A stretch of DNA of 64,000 bases, taken from assembly GCF_004343585.1 (NCBI RefSeq), contig NZ_SLYW01000001.1:1240001-1304000 (forward strand), given 5' to 3'. Shown in pieces: positions 59,167-64,000 of this stretch. The notes under the pieces were generated by a model, which searched no databases, was not told the origin of the DNA, and saw only the letters and a program-made list of their open reading frames with translations. The DNA comes from Neorhizobium sp. JUb45 (GTDB taxonomy: Bacteria > Pseudomonadota > Alphaproteobacteria > Rhizobiales > Rhizobiaceae). Position numbers and translations under genes: made by a program. Each line of letters opens with the position of its first letter. Position 1 is the stretch's first letter.

Positions 59167-59838
59167 TTAGTTCATCGCCTTGCGGGCTTCGGCCTTGGCA
59201 GCCGCGATTTCGCGGAATGCGTTGGCAAGCACATCCGGGGTCTGGGCACCGCTTACCGCATATTGCTGGTCGATGATGAAGAACGGCACGCCGGTCACGC
59301 CCATGTCCTTGGCAGCAGTGATTTCCGCCTGCACCGTGTCCTTGTCGGCATCGGTGCCAAGCAGGTTTTCGATGACCTTGCGGTCGAGGCCCGATTGTTC
59401 TGCTATGTCGAGAAGAACGGCCTGATCGCCGACATTCTTGCCTTCCTCGAAGTTGGCCTTGAAGAGCGCGGTCGCTACCTTGTCCTGAAGCTCGCGGCCT
59501 TCCATCATCGCCCAGTGCATGAGGCGGTGGGCATCGAGCGTGTTCGGGCCGATCTTGATGGCGGCGAAATCGAAATTGATGCCGATTTCCTTGCCGAATT
59601 CGCGCAGACGGTCATGGGCCTGTTTGACGGCGTCTTCGCCACCCAGCTTTTCCGCCACGTATTTGTGATGATCGACGCCTTCCGCCGGAATGTCCGGGTT
59701 GAGCTGGTAGGGACGCCAGTTGACGTCGATGCCGACCTCATCCTGAACTTCGGCAATGGCCAGCTCGAGCCTTGCCTTGCCGAGATAACACCATGGGCAG
59801 ACGACGTCCGAAACGAGGTCGATAGTGAGCCGTTCCAT
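59167..59838 (-). CDS. DsbA-family oxidoreductase, FrnE-like
   Basis: A 223-residue cytosolic thioredoxin-fold protein. CPWC in DVVCPWCYLGKARL (residues 14-17), the GINFDFAAIKIGPNTLDAHRLMHWA region in the helical insert, and GVTGVPFFIIDQQYAVSGAQ with the cis-Pro, are typical of FrnE/2-hydroxychromene-isomerase-like DsbA proteins. No signal peptide. Function is probably stress-related thiol exchange, by analogy. Confidence 0.92.
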   Translation of the reverse strand: MERLTIDLVSDVVCPWCYLGKARLELAIAEVQDEVGIDVNWRPYQLNPDIPAEGVDHHKYVAEKLGGEDAVKQAHDRLREFGKEIGINFDFAAIKIGPNTLDAHRLMHWAMMEGRELQDKVATALFKANFEEGKNVGDQAVLLDIAEQSGLDRKVIENLLGTDADKDTVQAEITAAKDMGVTGVPFFIIDQQYAVSGAQTPDVLANAFREIAAAKAEARKAMN

Positions 59839-59890
59839 CCGGAACTCCTTATGTCAGAACAGCCGCCGGGAGGAGGCGGCAGGATTTCAA

Positions 59891-61711
59891 TTATTGTACG
59901 CGGGCGTCCCACCAGGTGGAAAACTGGTAGCCGTAAAGCGGCAACGCCTGCGGACGATCGATACGTTTCCAGCGCGCCACCCATTGCTGCGGGATATGGT
60001 AAAGCGGCACCAGATAATGGCCGGAAAGAAGCAGGCGATCGAAGGCGCGTACGGAGGCCTGAAAGTCTTCCTTGTTGCGGGCAAGCCGCATGGCATCCAT
60101 GATCCGGTCCAGATCGGCATCATCCGTTCCGGCAAAATTGAAGCTGCCCGGAGACTTGGCGGCCACCGAGCCCCAGCGTCCGACCTGCTCGATACCCGGC
60201 GATAACGACGATGGGTAGGACTTTACGATGACATCATAGTCAAAGCTGCCAGAGCGGCTCTGATATTGCGAATCATCGACGGTGCGGATCGTCATGGCGA
60301 CACCGATCAGCCGCAGGCTGCGCTGATAGGCAATCGCCAGCTTTTCCTGATCCTGCGTTTGCGTCATCACCTCGAAAGCAAGCTGGCGGCCTTTTTTATC
60401 GACCATGCGGCGGTTGCGGATCGTGTATCCGGCTTCCTGCAGCAGATCGACTGCCTTTTTCAGGACGGTGCGGTCACCGCCCGTGCCGTCGGTCTTCGGC
60501 AGGCGATAGCTGCCATCGAGGATATCGGGTTCGATCCGATCCTTCGCCTTGCCGAGAAGAGCGATCTCGCGTTCGTCGGCCGGATTACCGAGCGCCGAGA
60601 GCGGCGAATTCTGCCAGAAACTTTCCGTACGCGTATAGGCGCCATCGAAGAGGTTCTTGTTGGCCCATTCGAAATCGAAGGCCAGCGAGAGGGCCGCACG
60701 GACACGAACGTCGGCAAACAATGGCCGGCGGACATTGAAGGCAAAGCCGAGCATGCCGGTCGGCAGTTGCGGCTGGAAGGCGTCCTTGACGATGCTGCCA
60801 TTGTTGACGGCCGGGAAATCGTAGGCGCGTGTCCAGTGCGTGGGGCTGCCATCAGGATAGACATCGATCGCACCCTTCTTGAAGGCTTCGAACAGGGTGT
60901 TGTCCTGCAGAAAATATTCGATGGCGATCTGGTCGTAATTGTCGAAGCCAACCTTCGAGGGGATGTCCTTGCCCCAATAGTCGGGATTGCGCTCGTAAAC
61001 GATGCGCTCGCCCGGCGAAATGGATTTCACGCGGTAGGGACCGGAGCCGATCGGTGGTTTCAGCGTGGATTGTTCGAACGTGTCCACGTCGATGGCGTGT
61101 TTCGGCAGGATTGGCGTGGCAGTGGCCAGAATGAGCGGTGTCTCGCGCGTGGCCTTGTCGTTGAAGGTGAAGCGAACACCGTGCTCGCCGACCTTTTCCA
61201 TCTTCTCTACCGAGTTCAGGCGCAGGGAAAACGGAATGCGGCCCTTGTCGCGCAGCACCTCGAAGGAAAAGATCACGTCGTCCTGTGTGACAGGCTGGCC
61301 GTCTGACCACTTTGCCTTCGGATTGAGATTGAACTGCACAAAGGTTCTGTCGTTGTCCCATTCGACGCTTTCGGCGAGAAAACCATACAGCGTGAAAGGC
61401 TCGTCGCTGGATCGCGTCATCAGTGATTCGTAGATGAGATTGCCGAAAGACGGATCCCAGACCCCGCGTGCGGTGGTGCGGATGCTTTTCAGGTTGAAAG
61501 GATTGAGGCTGTCATAGGTGCCGACAACGCCATAAGTGATGCGCCCGCCCTTTTTCACATTTGGATTGACGTAGGGAAAATGTGTATAGTCACTGGCGAG
61601 CGCCGGCTGCCCATGCATGGCTATACCGTGCAGCGGTTCCGCACTTGCTGTACCGGCCAGCAAGAAGACAAGAAGTATGGCTGACGGTCTGCGCATGCGG
61701 GCGGCTTTCAT
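59891..61711 (-). CDS. Family-5 extracellular solute-binding protein (YejA-like)
   Basis: A 606-residue periplasmic protein that binds peptides or similar ligands for an ABC importer. From ATG 61711 a signal peptide follows (MRRPSAILLVFLLAGTASA). FPYVNPNVKKGGRITYGVVGTYDSLNPF, YESLMTRSSDEPFTLYGFLAESVEWDNDRT and WSDGQPVTQDDVIFSF match the YejA/OppA family. The permease and ATPase genes are not adjacent, so this is an orphan or the rest lies elsewhere. A longer frame to 61858 adds 49 residues before the signal and is unlikely. Confidence 0.9.
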   Translation of the reverse strand: MKAARMRRPSAILLVFLLAGTASAEPLHGIAMHGQPALASDYTHFPYVNPNVKKGGRITYGVVGTYDSLNPFNLKSIRTTARGVWDPSFGNLIYESLMTRSSDEPFTLYGFLAESVEWDNDRTFVQFNLNPKAKWSDGQPVTQDDVIFSFEVLRDKGRIPFSLRLNSVEKMEKVGEHGVRFTFNDKATRETPLILATATPILPKHAIDVDTFEQSTLKPPIGSGPYRVKSISPGERIVYERNPDYWGKDIPSKVGFDNYDQIAIEYFLQDNTLFEAFKKGAIDVYPDGSPTHWTRAYDFPAVNNGSIVKDAFQPQLPTGMLGFAFNVRRPLFADVRVRAALSLAFDFEWANKNLFDGAYTRTESFWQNSPLSALGNPADEREIALLGKAKDRIEPDILDGSYRLPKTDGTGGDRTVLKKAVDLLQEAGYTIRNRRMVDKKGRQLAFEVMTQTQDQEKLAIAYQRSLRLIGVAMTIRTVDDSQYQSRSGSFDYDVIVKSYPSSLSPGIEQVGRWGSVAAKSPGSFNFAGTDDADLDRIMDAMRLARNKEDFQASVRAFDRLLLSGHYLVPLYHIPQQWVARWKRIDRPQALPLYGYQFSTWWDARVQ

Positions 61712-61969
61712 TCGAAGATGATGCTTTATGATTCTGCGCAAAATAGACCATGCTTGTGGCGGAAACCAAATCAAACACCGCGGAAATAAAGGTTGATACG
61801 AAGAAAATTCTCGCGGGCACTGGATATCGCTGAAGCTGCGATGTAACAGGTTGCTCAACGCGGGGGGTCATTCAAATGCCTCATTTGACCGACAGGTGAA
61901 CGCAGGAAGGCAACCCGATATCGAGCGGCATCGTCGCTCTCGGACGGATTTCAGGAGACGGATTTCGTT

Positions 61970-62605
61970 ATGACGCTTAACGCAAACAACATCACGCGGG
62001 CCCTTTCGGCTCTGGCTCTGACGGTCGGCACGGCTGCAGTTCCTTTCGCCGCTTCCGCTCAGCAGGCCGCACCGGCCGGCCCGGCTCCGGGCCAGTGGTA
62101 CAAGACCTGCGCCAAGCAGGGCGAAAACGACCTCTGCGTCGTCCAGAACGTCCAGCTCGCCCAGAACGGTCAGCTCATCACCGCCGTTGGCCTGATGACG
62201 CTGCAGGGCAAGGAAACTCGCAAGATCATGCAGGTTTCGGTTCCGACCGCACGCCTGCTGCCTCCGGGCATCACCATGCAGATCGATGGCGGCAAGGGCC
62301 AGAAGATGGATTACACCGTCTGCCTGCCGGACAAGTGCATTGCCGAAGCACCGCTGACGGATGCCAACCTCGCCGCCCTCAAGAAGGGTACCGAAGTTGT
62401 CTTCACCTCGGTGAACTTCCGTCGCGCGCCGAACCCGATCAAGATCACGCTTTCCGGTTTCACCGGCGTTTTCGATGGCCCGGCGATTTCTGAATCGCAG
62501 GTTGCCGAAAGCCAGCGTTCGCTGCAGGAAGGCATGCAGAAGAAGGCTGAAGAGACCCGCAAGAAGCTTGAGGACGCGCAGAACGCGGCCAAGCAGGGTC
62601 AGTAA
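61970..62605 (+). CDS. Invasion-associated locus B (IalB) family protein
   Basis: A 211-residue exported protein with SD caggagacgg. Signal peptide of 31 residues ending FAASAQQA. GQWYKTCAKQGENDLCVVQNVQL and DYTVCLPDKCIAEAPLTDANLAALKKGTEVVFTSVNF hold the four conserved Cys of the family. The C-terminus (from about 175) is a charged helical tail (SQRSLQEGMQKKAEETRKKL). Named after Bartonella IalB; the rhizobial role is unknown, probably in the envelope. Confidence 0.92.
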   Translation: MTLNANNITRALSALALTVGTAAVPFAASAQQAAPAGPAPGQWYKTCAKQGENDLCVVQNVQLAQNGQLITAVGLMTLQGKETRKIMQVSVPTARLLPPGITMQIDGGKGQKMDYTVCLPDKCIAEAPLTDANLAALKKGTEVVFTSVNFRRAPNPIKITLSGFTGVFDGPAISESQVAESQRSLQEGMQKKAEETRKKLEDAQNAAKQGQ

Positions 62606-62642
62606 TCTTCTGGCATCGCATGATGTCGAAGCGTTTATGATA

Positions 62643-62674
62643 AAGGGGCGTCCTCGCGGGCGCCTCTTTTTTTG
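62643..62674 (+). terminator. Terminator after ialB
   Basis: aggggcgtcc tcgc gggcgcctct followed by ttttttt, 10-bp stem with two G-T pairs, 38 nt after the stop. Confidence 0.8.
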
Positions 62675-62691
62675 TCTCCAAAGCACGTCGC

Positions 62692-62867
62692 AGCTAATTT
62701 GCATCATTCTGTTGGCTTAGGCGGCCCGCGTAAGCCCCCCCCGAGGGGCTGGGCATTTTTCCGCCAGGATCAGAGGCGATCGGCTCGAACCTACCGGAAG
62801 GCATGCACTTCGCCGATCACCTCTGCCCTGACGAAAACCTGCTCCGGCAGAATGGTGCAAATTAGCT
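62692..62867. repeat. MITE-like element with 23-bp terminal inverted repeats
   Basis: agctaatttgcaTcattctgTTgg at the left (62692-62715) is mirrored by ccGGcagaatgGtgcaaattagct at the right (62844-62867), matching at 20-21 of 24 positions, with the outer 12 bp perfect. Inside lie two hairpins: agcccc...ggggct (62733-62750) and cagaggcgatcggc / gccgatcacctctg (62771-62784 and 62812-62825, one mismatch). No open frame is convincing, so it is a small non-autonomous element or a structured RNA. Confidence 0.55.
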
Positions 62868-63335
62868 CAAACGTTCTCTAGCACTTGGCAACGTACGGCC
62901 TCACATCGTGTGATGCCACGCCATAGATGATGCTGAAGCAACGCGCAGGGTATATTTACCCAGCACTCTATAATCGGATGCATTTTTCAGATTTAACGAT
63001 TTGTTCTCCATCTCGTCCCGCCTGCGCAGGATGAACATAGTGGAGCACTAGAAAAATCAGGTTTGACCTAAGCGCAGAACGTAGTAGCGTCATGAAGTAG
63101 AGCTTATCTATAGTCTTTATCGCAACCATAAGCTGCTATGCCATTGTTTATCATACCATTGCGCGAAGCATTTCCAAATCTTTACTGAATCTACATTAAG
63201 TTTCCCTGAAACAACAGGGTGGCACTAACCTCGTTTACGCTAAATAAGTATTTTACGAGTGAATGTGGCCTTTCGAAGTTGCTGAATAAGTAACATATCG
63301 GTACAACACTCCCCAATCGGAAAAAAGGTTTTGCA
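62868..63335. other. Gene-free intergenic region
   Basis: No open frame with coding character, and no strong hairpin, is seen between the inverted-repeat element and the next gene. It is clearly richer in A/T than flanking genes, and so probably holds the promoter of the coiled-coil gene at 63336. Nothing else can be supported. Confidence 0.5.
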
Positions 63336-64000
63336 GTGCGTACTCGTTGGGATGAAGTAGAAGAAGTCGAGGGCGGCGCCCATCAATTTCTGGGATTCAG
63401 CGCGGTCACCTGGAGCATGGCCGTGCCTGTTGCGTTTATCGCAGGTGCCGCAGTCATGAGCTTCTTCGATCAACGTCGGCCGGAAACCGCAGCGTTGGCG
63501 ATCCCGGCTCCGGTTGCCAATGAAAATGCGAAGAACGGTGTCGTTTCTCGCTCCGTGACCGAGACAAACAGGTGGGAAGAGGAGGCACGTCAAGCCGCCT
63601 CTAAAGCCGCCGAACTGCAGATGCAGGTCGAGGCACTTCGCGATCAGGTGAGTGATGAATCCCGCCGCCGCGCTCAGGCAGAGCAGGCGGCGGAGCAAAC
63701 CGCGACCGCACTCGAAAGAATTCGGCAGCAACCCGAGCCTGCGGCGAACCGCGTGGCAACGGCCGTGACCGTATCCGAGCCGGCTCAGCCGAGCCAGGAT
63801 GCGCTTTCCTACGCCGCGCCGACAAATACGTCTGCGCCGGGTTTCTCTTCCCAGACGCAAACCAGCGCGCGCCCGCAGTCATCCGCCGCCAGCGATGACT
63901 CTATTGCTCTCCAGCGGATCATCGAGGACACGGCAAGCCGTAGCGCGGCCCTGTCGGACCGCAGGGACGAGATGGAATCCGAAACGACGGCAAGCTTGTC
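63336..64000 (+). CDS. Membrane-anchored coiled-coil protein (5' part, cut by window edge)
   Basis: A frame open to the window end, 221 codons so far, starting with GTG 63336 (weak SD aaagg). Residues 1-20 are acidic (RTRWDEVEEVEGGAH), followed by a membrane segment (about 25-46, VTWSMAVPVAFIAGAAVMSFF), and a long Ala/Gln/Glu-rich coiled coil (80-140), then a Ser/Ala/Pro-rich linker and another charged helix. It may be an envelope or secretion-linked protein. The family cannot be named because the C-terminal domain is missing. Confidence 0.65.
   Translation, partial: MRTRWDEVEEVEGGAHQFLGFSAVTWSMAVPVAFIAGAAVMSFFDQRRPETAALAIPAPVANENAKNGVVSRSVTETNRWEEEARQAASKAAELQMQVEALRDQVSDESRRRAQAEQAAEQTATALERIRQQPEPAANRVATAVTVSEPAQPSQDALSYAAPTNTSAPGFSSQTQTSARPQSSAASDDSIALQRIIEDTASRSAALSDRRDEMESETTASL

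Noticed and set aside
62672..62881. 69-codon frame downstream of ialB
   Set aside because: It runs through the inverted-repeat element and its hairpins and has no start signal.
1..64000. CRISPR array or IS element
   Set aside because: No regularly spaced direct repeats and no transposase gene were seen anywhere in the window.

Overview
The window looks like a chromosome segment from an alphaproteobacterium of the Rhizobiaceae (Agrobacterium/Rhizobium type). Support comes from a bacterial phosphatidylcholine synthase, an IalB-family protein, a LexA box of the alphaproteobacterial GTTC-N7-GTTC form, many GTG/TTG starts, high GC, and the recG / sdhE-mfd neighbourhood. No species is claimed, because everything was read by eye without database searches.

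Positions 1 to about 36,435 are the right-hand part of a prophage with a contractile, P2-like tail. Its left end, with integrase, repressor and the start of terminase, lies outside the window. The order is terminase large subunit (3' end), gpW-like connector, lambda-type portal, U35-type protease, major capsid, cement protein and head-tail joining protein (1-5.1 kb). Next come tail completion, spike/PAAR, gp25, baseplate J and tail protein I, a DUF4815 structural protein, fibre and fibre chaperone (5.1-14.2 kb). Sheath, tube, gpE/gpE+E' with a clear -1 frameshift site, tape measure, gpU, gpX and gpD follow (14.2-20.7 kb), then a lysis cassette of holin-like protein, SAR-type lysozyme and overlapping spanins (20.9-22.7 kb) and an SGNH hydrolase.

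From 24.3 to 36.4 kb lies the accessory arm. It holds small lysogeny-type genes (Gly/Ser-rich secreted protein, exported PEBP-like protein), an SOS-type operon with an orphan imuA behind a LexA box, and an exported trypsin-like protease. A rightward operon then encodes a metallophosphoesterase with an HTH end and three predicted nucleotide hydrolases (MazG-like, HD, DUF5664/MazZ-like). Last is a stand-alone SIR2-domain protein, the best candidate here for an anti-phage system. The prophage ends at a 49-bp 3' fragment of a tRNA-Lys(UUU) gene, the likely attachment site.

From 36.5 kb to the end is core chromosome: DUF3597, tRNA-Ala(CGC), ccdA, an AEC transporter, ubiH-type monooxygenase, pcs, a four-gene BMP-family ABC importer, glmU, glmS, a GNAT, DUF502, recG, an exported hydrolase, sdhE-mfd, an EamA transporter, a FrnE-like DsbA protein, a family-5 solute-binding protein, ialB, a MITE-like inverted-repeat element, and the start of a membrane-anchored coiled-coil protein cut by the window edge.
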